From Flavobacteriales bacterium (lineage in GTDB: Bacteria; Bacteroidota; Bacteroidia; Flavobacteriales_F; PHOS-HE28), in NCBI GenBank assembly GCA_016705955.1, contig JADJKO010000011.1:1-64000 (forward strand): a stretch of DNA of 64,000 bases, read 5' to 3'. Under the pieces are notes generated by a model. That model saw only the letters and a list, made by a program, of their open reading frames with translations. It did not search any database and was not told the origin of the DNA. The position numbers and the translations under genes are program-made. Every line of letters begins with the position of its first letter. Position 1 is the stretch's first letter. Positions 17,229 to 26,019 of this stretch are shown here, piece after piece.

Positions 17229-20200
17229 TTATTGTCCGCCGCATGATCCGCTGATGCGCTCCAGTGTGATCTTGCCTTGGGAGTTCACAGTCCCTTTCAC
17301 GGTAAGGCCGAAGCTGTCGCCCACGCCGCAGATCGAGGCGCTGGCGGAGGTCGATCCGCACGAGGTCATGGTGAACACCTCGTTCTGGTACGCGGCCTCG
17401 AACAGCATTTCGGCACTGGCCGAAACGCTTGCACTGGAACAATCGGGGATCGGGCTGAGCAACCAGAACTCAAGGCCCGCATCGGCGTATGCCATCCCAC
17501 CAAGTCCGACACTGCCGCTCAGGTCCACCCATGTGCGGCCTTCCACTTTGCAGCTCGCGTGGCCTTCCACGCCAAGCAGCAATAGGTTGATGCTCGGTAC
17601 GGAAAAGTCGATCAGGCTCAATTTGTTCTGTAGGTACATGCCGCTGATCTTCTTGCCGGCCATGTGGCTGGGTAATGACTTCAGGCGGAAGGCACTCATC
17701 ATGTTGGCGAGCAGCGTGTCCGGGATGGCATTGTGCGCGCCGATCATGAAGGCCGGATGGTGGTCCTGCAACGGCCATGGTGCGGCCGGTACGATCACGT
17801 GCGAATCGTAGCAGCTCACCAGGAAACCGTCCTTGTCCACGAGCAGGCCGAGCTGCGCGTTCACGATGTTCACCGCGCCGAAGTTGTTGTTCGCAAGGTC
17901 CATGCTGCCCACGAGACGCGCGTGCTCGAAGTCGTAGCTCATGTTCATGTCACCGAAGGGCGTGCTCAATTGGCTCATGGAGATCTTGCCTTGGTCCAGG
18001 TCCATTGCGCCTTTCACGATGAAGGAAAGCTCGTTCTCCGGACCGTCCGGGATGCCGCCCATGTTGAGCAGGTTGCCCTTGAAGGCGAGCTCGTTCCATT
18101 GCGTGGCGGCCATCGTCTGCCGGCCGCTGTTCAGTAGCATCTTCTTATCGGGTGAGGTACCGAAGCGGATCTCCTGGCGCGTGTTGCCTTTGTAGTGGTC
18201 CGCATCCACGCGGATCAGATCCATGTACGTGTTGCCCGCCTTGTGATCGAGGAAGCCGTAGGCATACACGGGATCGCCGGTAGCGCCATCCTCCGGGTCG
18301 ATGCGGAACCTGCCGTAACAGGTGAATTGCCCCGGCTTGAGCTCCTGCGAGGCCATGCGATCGTCCATCTTGAAGTACACGTTCCCACGTCCGGTGGTGA
18401 CCGTTGCGCCGAGCGGCTTCAGGCGGCTCACGGTCTTCCCGCTTTCCTTGAAGAAGGAGAAGAAGCCCGTGGTCTGCGGCAGGCCATGGATCGCCATGGA
18501 GCAGTTCACCAACAGGTCCACACCGCCGGGCGTGAACTGCATGCTGCCCACCGGCACCATGTCCATGATGTTGAAATAGCGGTAGTTCAGGGCACGCACT
18601 TCAGCAAGCGGTTGGCCGCGGCTCACCAACGAGAAACTGGAGAACTGCAACTTGTTTGGCACGAGTTCCGGCGGACCTTGAATGGTCGCTACCGTACCGC
18701 TGCCCGCCGTCATGGTGCCGAAGCGCCATACGCCGGTCTTGCCTTGGTAGACATAGCCGGGATCATAGCCGAAGGTCCACGGCACGTTCGCTTCGGGGAT
18801 CAGCGGCGCCACGCCACCAAGGCGCACTTCGCCCAGGTTCTGCGCGTTCATTTCCAGCGCGTTCGGCCGGATCATGATCTGCGTCACGTCGGCCTTCACC
18901 AGCGCCATGTCCAGGATCCCTTTGGGGATCACGATGGCGGCCAGATCGTTGCTGAAGGCCCATGGCGTAGTGGACTCGAAGCTCCAGTTGTTCAGCTTGA
19001 AGCTGAGCTTGGCGCCGCCCCCTTGGATGCCTTCGATGGTGGTGGGTGTTACGCGGATATCGCCCACGTTCAGTTCCAGCACGGGCGGGGTGAGGTCGGG
19101 CACGTCCTTCACTTCGATCACAGTGGCGATGCGGAAGACATCCGGTTCCACGAACGAATGCTCACGGTCGCTGCGCGCCGGGAATCCGCGGAGCGAGAAG
19201 CGCGCGTTGGATGCCGCCCATCCTTGGTTGCCCACGAGGTTAAGCGTCATCAGGTTGAAGCTGCGTTGCGGATAGAGCGCGCTGCTGCGGAACACATCGA
19301 ACAGCGGCTGGTCCTTGTCAGTACCGAGGTAGAAGCGGCCGCTGAAATCGTAGGAGAAATTGAAGGACGAGAGTTCGCTGCTCACTGTGCCGCGCACTTC
19401 GCCGCCCTGTGGGGTACCCTTCACCTGAACACGGCCGGGATAGAACAGGACGGGCATGCCCTGTAACGTGACATCCAGGCCGGTGAATAGCTTGAGCGGC
19501 ACGTGGGTCATGTCCGTGATCACCGGATCGATCACCGGCACCGCGCGCGGCACACCTTGCGCATTGGGCGCACCCGGGTTCACCTTGATGTGACTGAATG
19601 CGATGCGTTGCGCGGGATCCTCCACGCGGAAGTTGGCATTGCCGGGAAGGTGTACGAAGGCCCCGCTGATCGTGGAACTGCCATCGCTGTTCTTCACGCG
19701 TGCGGTCACTTCCACTGGGAAACCGTGAATGGTGGTGAGGTCAAGGTCCTCCACGCGCTGAAGGGTCAACACCGCATACGGAAGTTGAGGGATCATCTTG
19801 AAGTCCGGCGGCGGGCCGGGCATCATGGCGTAGGTGATGGCTTGGGAAGTGCCGATGTAACTGATCTGCGCATCAGACTTCGCGGCATACACCGTGAAGG
19901 GGCCCATGGGCACACCGGAAAGGATGAACTCGCCGTTCTCATCCGCCGTGGTCTGGTTCAACTGCGGGCCGTATTGGTCCGCGCCGATCTCCACCCACAC
20001 GCGTGCGCCGGGCACCTTCGTATTGCCCGGAATGCTTTCCACCCGGCCGGCCAGTTTGGCGCCCGTCTCGATCGCCTGATGTAGCGTCAATGGTTCCGGC
20101 GAGACCTGGTTCACGATGATGCGGTCCACTGGCATCATGTCGCCGGGGGGATCCACCTTCAACCGGAACTCGGATTCGGGCGAGACGAATTCGAAAAAGG

Positions 20201-23200
20201 CCACACCCGCTTGATCGGAGATCACTTGGCGTTCATCCAGCCGCACCACAGCGCCCACCACGGGACCGTCGAAGGAACTGAGTTCCACCCGCAGGCGGTG
20301 CCGTTTCTCCTTCACCGTGAATTTGCCCAGATCGCTAGGCACATTGCCCACATTGAACGGCACGGTGCGCGTCACGGTAAGCGGGAAGTACTGATCGCTC
20401 AAGGGGAGCAGACGGATCTGCTGGGCACCCGGCGGGCCGGGCACTTTGAATTGTTCAACGACGCTGAACGATGCATAGACGGTGGTACCGATCGCACCGG
20501 AGGCTCCAGTAGGGAACTGCGTGTAATCCGGCTGCTGGTTCTGGCCACCACCGCCACCGGGTGTGCCTGTCGGAAGCTGGATGATCCACGGCCCGGCGAC
20601 CTGCTGGACGCCACTGCCGGATGTTCCGGCCGGAACTTGCACAACCCCGGATGGGGCCCATTGGCCGCCACTATTCACGGAGGGCGCGGCCGACTGCATC
20701 ACGGCCTCCGATCGGCCCCACGGACCATCGCCCACTTGCACATCGCAGCGCACGGGTTTGCCATCCTCATCCTGGATCGTGCCCATCACCAGTCCGTAGG
20801 GTTCCAGCAGGATCCCGCTGGTCATGTCCCATTGCAGGCCCATCTTCAGGTCCACCTTCGGATGCGCCGGATCGCTGTTGTTGAATTGCTCGGGCTTGAA
20901 CCCTGTTTCGTTGGAACCACTTGGCAAGGGCCTCACCATGGTGCGGTAGCCGGGCTTGCTCACGATGATGCTCGCGTGCGGCCCGAGGAAGAACATGCCG
21001 TCCTTCGATCCCTTCACCACGATGTTGGAGAAATCGAAAAGGCCGTTTGCATCAGTGGTGCGCTTGAATTCCATGTACTGGAAGTCGGCGGTTTCCGTGT
21101 TGTGGTCACAACCCACCACCACCGGGGGTATTGCGCCCACGGCCTTGTCGTAGTACAGCCGAAGCTTCACGGTAGCATCGGCCAAGGGTTGTGTCACGCT
21201 CACCATTACCCGGCCGATCACGCGGGGACTTCGGGGCACCAGCGCCACGGGCACATCGAACTCCAGCACCTCGAAGCCGCTGTTGCGCAGATAACGATGG
21301 TCCCCGTCCACGTTGGGTCCGTTCGACTGACCGGTCGGGTAGGGTGCGGACCAAGTGAAGTAGGTGTATAGCCCGCGGTCCTTGTCCGTGCTGCATTTCA
21401 GGAGGTACTCGTCCGGCGAATAGGCGTCGTGGAACACCATGTTGTTGAACAGCGCACTGCCATCGCTGCTCTTGGAGGAACAGCGCGACACCAAAGGGAT
21501 CTCGCCGAGGCCGGGCATCGTCACGGTCCCATCGATGTTCTGTCCTTCATCGGAAGGCACGGCTTGCGGGGACTGGTCCGCGGGACGCAATACGCTCACT
21601 TCCACATTGCCCATCGGTGCGCCCGAACCGCCCATCTGGTAATTGCATGCGCCCTGCGTCACCGTCAACTTCAGGTCATAGCTGCGCACGTAGCAGGCCT
21701 GGTCGGGCAGTTCCACCACATCGCCGGGCTGCGCATAGATCTCCAGATCGGGGCTGCAGTAGTAAGGTGATACCACCTCGATCATCAGGACCTTGTACGC
21801 CCGTGATGCCGAGGTGCTGCCATCCCATTGGTGTGCGGGCTGGCCATACTTGTCCAAGGGGATGAAGTAGTCGAACTCGCCCGGCACGGGGATGCCGGTG
21901 TAGGAAGGCTGGTGGTAGAACAGGTCGAACTCACCGTTGGGGCCGGTGGTGCCCGTGGCGATCTCCTTACCCATGTGCCATTCATTGCCCTGCCCAAGAC
22001 CTCCGAACCCGCCCCCGGGTATATCATCCACTCCGAGGACCACGCGATCGGCCTCACCCGTCACTTGGCCTTGGATATTGCGGGACACCACACCTTCCAG
22101 CACCACGCGTTCCACCAGTTTGATCGGGATGTCCTTCAGCGGCTTGCCACCTGATGTGCTCACGGGAAAACGGTCGATCCATTTGTCCGTTGGGAAGGGG
22201 CTTACCTGGGTGACTTGCCCAGCGTTCAACATTCCTCCATCCAAATAGCTGCTCGCACCGGAGTTCGATGATCCGCCGGGAAGATCGAACGCACCCATGA
22301 CCAAGTTGCCTGTATTCCATCCCGCCTGGGTCGCACTTCCGCCGGTGGATGTGCCAGCGGTCGGTCCTTGGATCGGCCCTTGGAAAATGCCCCCAGCGCT
22401 TATCACCATGTCGCCGATCGATACAGCCCCCGTCGACTCGCCACATCCCGTGCGGCCGCTGTTCTTGAAGCGGTACACCAACCGGCCCTTGACGTGCGTG
22501 TCCTTGATGGGGCCGATGGGCAACGCCGTGAAGGCGGAGGCGGGAATGGTCGAGGCAATTGTGTTGGTGGCCGGTCCCGTTGGGGGAGGTTCGATCATGA
22601 ATGTGCAGACCTCGCTCCGTCCCTTGTTCTCGATCACGATGCTGTTGGTGATGTCGCGTGCTACCACGCCCACAGCATACGTGGTGTTCAGTTTCAATGA
22701 GGGATCGAAGGGCTGCCACGGGTAGGTGGGCACCATCAGGTCGGTGCGGGTGATGGGATTGCCTGCAACGCCATCGATCGCGAGCCACAATGCCGCTGTG
22801 GGATTCTGCCCCGGGAGCAGTTCCAGAATGTATAGGTCGTAGCGGATGTTGGCGAGGTTGAAGTTGCCGATGGGCGGGCTCCAGGTGAACACGGGCCATG
22901 GCGTGGCGATCGTTTCGTTGCACCATGGGAAGGTGAGCACCGGCGGCTGCGCGTAACTGATGGTGAAGAACAGGCAGCCGATCGGCGCTTCGGGGGAGAG
23001 CGGGGCCGAGGTGGCGTAGTCCAACGCTTGGATGCAGAGCTGGTAGTTCCCCTCGGGCAGGATCCCGGTCTGCGCCACCGCGTCCTGGATCTGCTGCGGT
23101 GCATTGACCTGGAAGTTGTTCTGGTCGATGAAACCGAGGGCGGAGGAATTGGCTTGCAGCACGCGCACTTCGAGCGGGGCCAGCGTAATGGGCTGCGCCG

Positions 23201-23441
23201 GTTGGTAAGCGGAGCGGGTGCGGCCGCTGTAGCCGTTGTCCCCTTCAACATACCCGATCAATTTGAGGGACTGCGTGGTGTTGGTCTGGTTCACAAGGTT
23301 TACCACCATCGCCCCCTGGTAGTCGCTCAGATACACGCTGTAGGGTGGCATCACCACGGGCGTTACGGATATTTCGTTCTGTGCGAACAGCGCGCATGGG
23401 ATGGTGAGCGCGGCGAGGAGGAGGCGGGTTCGGGTGCGCAT
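17229..23441 (-). CDS. giant secreted surface protein (2070 aa) with TANFOR-like N-terminus and repeated carboxypeptidase-regulatory-like domains
   Basis: The ATG at 23441 gives a signal peptide (RLLLAALTIPCALFAQ). The N-terminus (ISVTPVVMPPYSVYLSDYQG) resembles the TANFOR domain as I remember it, and a fibronectin-like module follows (PWPVFTWSPPIGNFNLANI). Next come several carboxypeptidase-regulatory-like beta domains (VIGRVMVSVTQPLADATVKL, LAGRVESIPGNTKVPGARVW with TTADENGEFILSGVPMGPFT). A Gly/Gln-rich linker lies near residues 905-990, and the last ~900 residues are a long beta-rich region of no family I recognise. The C-terminus is Cys- and Ser-rich (CSSASVSASAEMLFEA). No T9SS domain is visible. 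The start is two bases after the barrel gene's stop. Confidence 0.75.
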   Translation of the reverse strand: MRTRTRLLLAALTIPCALFAQNEISVTPVVMPPYSVYLSDYQGAMVVNLVNQTNTTQSLKLIGYVEGDNGYSGRTRSAYQPAQPITLAPLEVRVLQANSSALGFIDQNNFQVNAPQQIQDAVAQTGILPEGNYQLCIQALDYATSAPLSPEAPIGCLFFTISYAQPPVLTFPWCNETIATPWPVFTWSPPIGNFNLANIRYDLYILELLPGQNPTAALWLAIDGVAGNPITRTDLMVPTYPWQPFDPSLKLNTTYAVGVVARDITNSIVIENKGRSEVCTFMIEPPPTGPATNTIASTIPASAFTALPIGPIKDTHVKGRLVYRFKNSGRTGCGESTGAVSIGDMVISAGGIFQGPIQGPTAGTSTGGSATQAGWNTGNLVMGAFDLPGGSSNSGASSYLDGGMLNAGQVTQVSPFPTDKWIDRFPVSTSGGKPLKDIPIKLVERVVLEGVVSRNIQGQVTGEADRVVLGVDDIPGGGFGGLGQGNEWHMGKEIATGTTGPNGEFDLFYHQPSYTGIPVPGEFDYFIPLDKYGQPAHQWDGSTSASRAYKVLMIEVVSPYYCSPDLEIYAQPGDVVELPDQACYVRSYDLKLTVTQGACNYQMGGSGAPMGNVEVSVLRPADQSPQAVPSDEGQNIDGTVTMPGLGEIPLVSRCSSKSSDGSALFNNMVFHDAYSPDEYLLKCSTDKDRGLYTYFTWSAPYPTGQSNGPNVDGDHRYLRNSGFEVLEFDVPVALVPRSPRVIGRVMVSVTQPLADATVKLRLYYDKAVGAIPPVVVGCDHNTETADFQYMEFKRTTDANGLFDFSNIVVKGSKDGMFFLGPHASIIVSKPGYRTMVRPLPSGSNETGFKPEQFNNSDPAHPKVDLKMGLQWDMTSGILLEPYGLVMGTIQDEDGKPVRCDVQVGDGPWGRSEAVMQSAAPSVNSGGQWAPSGVVQVPAGTSGSGVQQVAGPWIIQLPTGTPGGGGGQNQQPDYTQFPTGASGAIGTTVYASFSVVEQFKVPGPPGAQQIRLLPLSDQYFPLTVTRTVPFNVGNVPSDLGKFTVKEKRHRLRVELSSFDGPVVGAVVRLDERQVISDQAGVAFFEFVSPESEFRLKVDPPGDMMPVDRIIVNQVSPEPLTLHQAIETGAKLAGRVESIPGNTKVPGARVWVEIGADQYGPQLNQTTADENGEFILSGVPMGPFTVYAAKSDAQISYIGTSQAITYAMMPGPPPDFKMIPQLPYAVLTLQRVEDLDLTTIHGFPVEVTARVKNSDGSSTISGAFVHLPGNANFRVEDPAQRIAFSHIKVNPGAPNAQGVPRAVPVIDPVITDMTHVPLKLFTGLDVTLQGMPVLFYPGRVQVKGTPQGGEVRGTVSSELSSFNFSYDFSGRFYLGTDKDQPLFDVFRSSALYPQRSFNLMTLNLVGNQGWAASNARFSLRGFPARSDREHSFVEPDVFRIATVIEVKDVPDLTPPVLELNVGDIRVTPTTIEGIQGGGAKLSFKLNNWSFESTTPWAFSNDLAAIVIPKGILDMALVKADVTQIMIRPNALEMNAQNLGEVRLGGVAPLIPEANVPWTFGYDPGYVYQGKTGVWRFGTMTAGSGTVATIQGPPELVPNKLQFSSFSLVSRGQPLAEVRALNYRYFNIMDMVPVGSMQFTPGGVDLLVNCSMAIHGLPQTTGFFSFFKESGKTVSRLKPLGATVTTGRGNVYFKMDDRMASQELKPGQFTCYGRFRIDPEDGATGDPVYAYGFLDHKAGNTYMDLIRVDADHYKGNTRQEIRFGTSPDKKMLLNSGRQTMAATQWNELAFKGNLLNMGGIPDGPENELSFIVKGAMDLDQGKISMSQLSTPFGDMNMSYDFEHARLVGSMDLANNNFGAVNIVNAQLGLLVDKDGFLVSCYDSHVIVPAAPWPLQDHHPAFMIGAHNAIPDTLLANMMSAFRLKSLPSHMAGKKISGMYLQNKLSLIDFSVPSINLLLLGVEGHASCKVEGRTWVDLSGSVGLGGMAYADAGLEFWLLSPIPDCSSASVSASAEMLFEAAYQNEVFTMTSCGSTSASASICGVGDSFGLTVKGTVNSQGKITLERISGSCGGQ

Positions 23442-23443
23442 GG

Positions 23444-25150
23444 TCAGAATCGGATATCGACACCGATGATGCCGGTGTCTTCGGTGAACGCGGGAATGAA
23501 GGGATCGTCGCTGCGGTTGTCCTGGTGGATGATCTGTGCGGTGAGGCCGATGCGTTTGCTCACGCGGAGGTTCAGGTCGAGGTTCAGTTGCACAGTGTTC
23601 CCGGTGCCTCCGCCCGGCAGGTCGTTCGCGAGGAAGGTGGTGCGCAACTGTGTGCCCAGCTTGTTGTCCTTCAACCATGATCGGCCTGCTTCCAGATGCG
23701 CGCCGCGACTGTCCGTGCGGCCGATGGCGGTCTCGGTGCTGCGGTAGATGATCCCGCCACCGATCCGAAGGCCGTACTGCTTCCAACCGCGCGTATAGGC
23801 CAGGTCGTTGTGCATGCCGGTGAGCTGGGCATTGGCGAAAGCGTTCTCGCTGCGATCGCTCAGTGCGAAGAAGTTGAAGGTGTAGCTGATCGAATGCGTT
23901 CCGTTCGCGACGATGTACTGCAGCCGGGGCTGCAACAGGAGGTTCTGGCTCACCTGCTGCAACAGGGCGGTGTCGCCCAAGCTGGGCCGCACGGGGTTCT
24001 GCGTGATCCCGAAATTGGTGTAGTTCATCAGGAAGCCGAAGGCCTTGCCGCTGTTGTAGTTCAACCCCAGGTTACCGATGATGCGCCGTGCCGTGGCGGT
24101 GCGCAGTTCCTTCAGGTTGTTGCGCTGCCAGCCCAAGGTGAGGTTGGTGCTCAACTTGTTCTTGAAGAAGGTGCTCGCCGCCGTTCCGGTGATCTGCTCC
24201 ACATCGGTCTGGAAGTAGTAGGCCCCCATGCTCTTGAAGTCCGGGTCCACTCGGCGGTACACCAGTTTGTAGCGGGCGCGCTTGCGCTTGAGCGCGAGTC
24301 CGGTTTCCACGGCGATCAAGCCTTGCGTACTGGTGCGGGGAATGAACAGGCTGTTCAATGTGTTGGTCACCGCCCCGCCATCCTCCAGCAATTCATTGCT
24401 TCGCACATCGCGGGTGAAGGCACTGCCGGCCATGTCGAAGTCCCAGGTCCATTTCTCGTTGAGCTTGATCCGGCCCGTCATCCCGATCACGAGGTTCTCT
24501 TCCGGTGTGAGCCGCGTATGCACAGGGTCGTGGATCGAGCCTTCGTCATCGGCACCGCGCATCATCACCAGGTCCACATGTTGCTCCTCCGTGCCCACGC
24601 CGAGCTTCACGGCATAGCCGGTGCGCTGGTAGGAGGGCACGGGCACTTCGCTGATGTAACGGTCCGGGTCGTACATCGCTAACGTATCCTCTTCCACCGC
24701 TTTGCGGAAGCGGCCGTACACGAAGCCGAAGCGGAACTTGCCGGGGTTGAGCTCTAAACCAGCCATCAAGGCGCGATGCCCTGCGAGGGTGAATTTGGAG
24801 AAGGTGACATCGCGGTAGCCCAGATGCACCTTCACCCATTTGTAGTAGGGGCTCAGGCCGAACTGGTTGAAGGGTTGCTGGAACGAACGGTGCTGATCGC
24901 TCACCACCAACATGAAGGGAAGCTGCACGCCTTCTATGGTCGCTGTGGGCGTTCCGCTGATCGCCCAGAAAGTGGGCGTGCGTCGTGGATCGATGCCGTC
25001 CACGTGGTAGAAGCCGAATTGCGCGCTGAGGCCCGCGTTGAATTGCACGGGACTCTGATGGCCGACCTGTCCGAGGTCCTGCGCGATCGTCGCGGTGCAA
25101 CCCAGGAGGGCGACCATGACGGACCAGAAGCGTATCAAGCATCCTTGCAT
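23444..25150 (-). CDS. outer-membrane beta-barrel protein, first gene of the surface trio
   Basis: A 568-residue protein with a signal peptide (residues 1-23, SVMVALLGCTATIAQ). Alternating hydrophobic/polar strands run throughout: NAGLSAQFGFYHVDG, MAGLELNPGKFRFGFVYGRF, LSTNLTLGWQRNN, KQYGLRIGGGIIYRS. It ends in a terminal phenylalanine (GIIGVDIRF), the usual C-terminal signal for BAM-dependent insertion. It is predicted to sit in the outer membrane as a 16-22 stranded barrel. The next two genes follow at gaps of 2 and 11 bases, so the barrel may secrete, anchor or serve as receptor for the giant protein. Confidence 0.75.
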   Translation of the reverse strand: MQGCLIRFWSVMVALLGCTATIAQDLGQVGHQSPVQFNAGLSAQFGFYHVDGIDPRRTPTFWAISGTPTATIEGVQLPFMLVVSDQHRSFQQPFNQFGLSPYYKWVKVHLGYRDVTFSKFTLAGHRALMAGLELNPGKFRFGFVYGRFRKAVEEDTLAMYDPDRYISEVPVPSYQRTGYAVKLGVGTEEQHVDLVMMRGADDEGSIHDPVHTRLTPEENLVIGMTGRIKLNEKWTWDFDMAGSAFTRDVRSNELLEDGGAVTNTLNSLFIPRTSTQGLIAVETGLALKRKRARYKLVYRRVDPDFKSMGAYYFQTDVEQITGTAASTFFKNKLSTNLTLGWQRNNLKELRTATARRIIGNLGLNYNSGKAFGFLMNYTNFGITQNPVRPSLGDTALLQQVSQNLLLQPRLQYIVANGTHSISYTFNFFALSDRSENAFANAQLTGMHNDLAYTRGWKQYGLRIGGGIIYRSTETAIGRTDSRGAHLEAGRSWLKDNKLGTQLRTTFLANDLPGGGTGNTVQLNLDLNLRVSKRIGLTAQIIHQDNRSDDPFIPAFTEDTGIIGVDIRF

Positions 25151-25263
25151 GACCGCCTGAAACTACCGGTGTATATCGGCTCCTGCGGGCCTGATCAAGC
25201 GTGGGTCACTTCCGATCGAGAATTCGGACGCTTAGGCTTAGTGCGATCCCGTATTTGGATCCC

Positions 25264-26016
25264 TCACACCTGGAACTTCTCATGGAAAGCCTCGCGCCTG
25301 CTCTTCGCCAAGGGCACGCTGGTGCCGTCGCTCATCATGAGGTAGCCGCCTTCACTGCGCACGTATTTCGTGAGGTGCAGCGGATTGATCAGGTGCGATT
25401 GATGGCTTCGGAAGAACCCGTGCGGAGTGAGCATGTCGTCCAGGTCCTTGAGCGTGCGGGAGAGCAGCAGCTTGCGGCCGTCCTTCACATGCACATGCGT
25501 GTAGTTGCTGTCCGCTTCACAACGCACGATGTCCTCGACACCGAAGAATTCGACGCCATCACCGGTGGGCAGCGCGATGCGCGGATGCCTTGAACCTTCG
25601 GTCCCCATGTTGTGCATGAGCACCCGCATGTGCTTGCCGGCGGCGAGGTCGCCCCGGTCAAGGGACCGTTGCACGGCCTGTTTCAATTCGCTCGGCTGCA
25701 CGGGCTTCAGCAGGTAGTCCACCGCGCTGAACCGGAACGCGCGGATGGCGTACTGATCGAAGGCCGTGACGAAGATCACCTGGCCCTTGATGTCGCCCAG
25801 CTTCTCCAGCACTTGGAAGCCGTCCATGCGCGGCATCTGCACGTCGAGGAAGATCAGGTCCGGCGCGTGCTGCTTCACGGCTTCGATCGCTTCCGGTCCG
25901 GAACTGCACACGGCCACAATGGTCACTTCGGGGCAATGTTGTTCCAATTCCATGCGCAGCGTTTCACGGCTGTGCTTCTCGTCGTCGGCGATGATGGCGG
26001 TGTGGCCCATGGTCAT
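25264..26016 (-). CDS. LytTR family response regulator
   Basis: A 250-residue regulator. Residues 5-120 form a receiver domain with acidic pocket DDE, phospho-acceptor in DLIFLDVQMPRMDG, the switch Thr/Ser in IFVTAFD and Lys in YLLKPV. Residues ~150-250 form a LytTR DNA-binding domain (EDIVRCEADSNYTHVHVKDG, FFRSHQSHLINPLHLTKYV). Its ATG is three bases after the kinase stop, so the two form a cognate pair. Targets unknown; the surface trio directly downstream is a candidate. Confidence 0.93.
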   Translation of the reverse strand: MTMGHTAIIADDEKHSRETLRMELEQHCPEVTIVAVCSSGPEAIEAVKQHAPDLIFLDVQMPRMDGFQVLEKLGDIKGQVIFVTAFDQYAIRAFRFSAVDYLLKPVQPSELKQAVQRSLDRGDLAAGKHMRVLMHNMGTEGSRHPRIALPTGDGVEFFGVEDIVRCEADSNYTHVHVKDGRKLLLSRTLKDLDDMLTPHGFFRSHQSHLINPLHLTKYVRSEGGYLMMSDGTSVPLAKSRREAFHEKFQV

Positions 26017-26019
26017 GTG

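Noticed and set aside
18195..21371. Two long plus-strand frames (423 and 386 codons) inside the giant protein gene
   Set aside because: Both are His/Arg-rich shadows without start context or motifs, opposite a continuous 2070-residue secreted protein.
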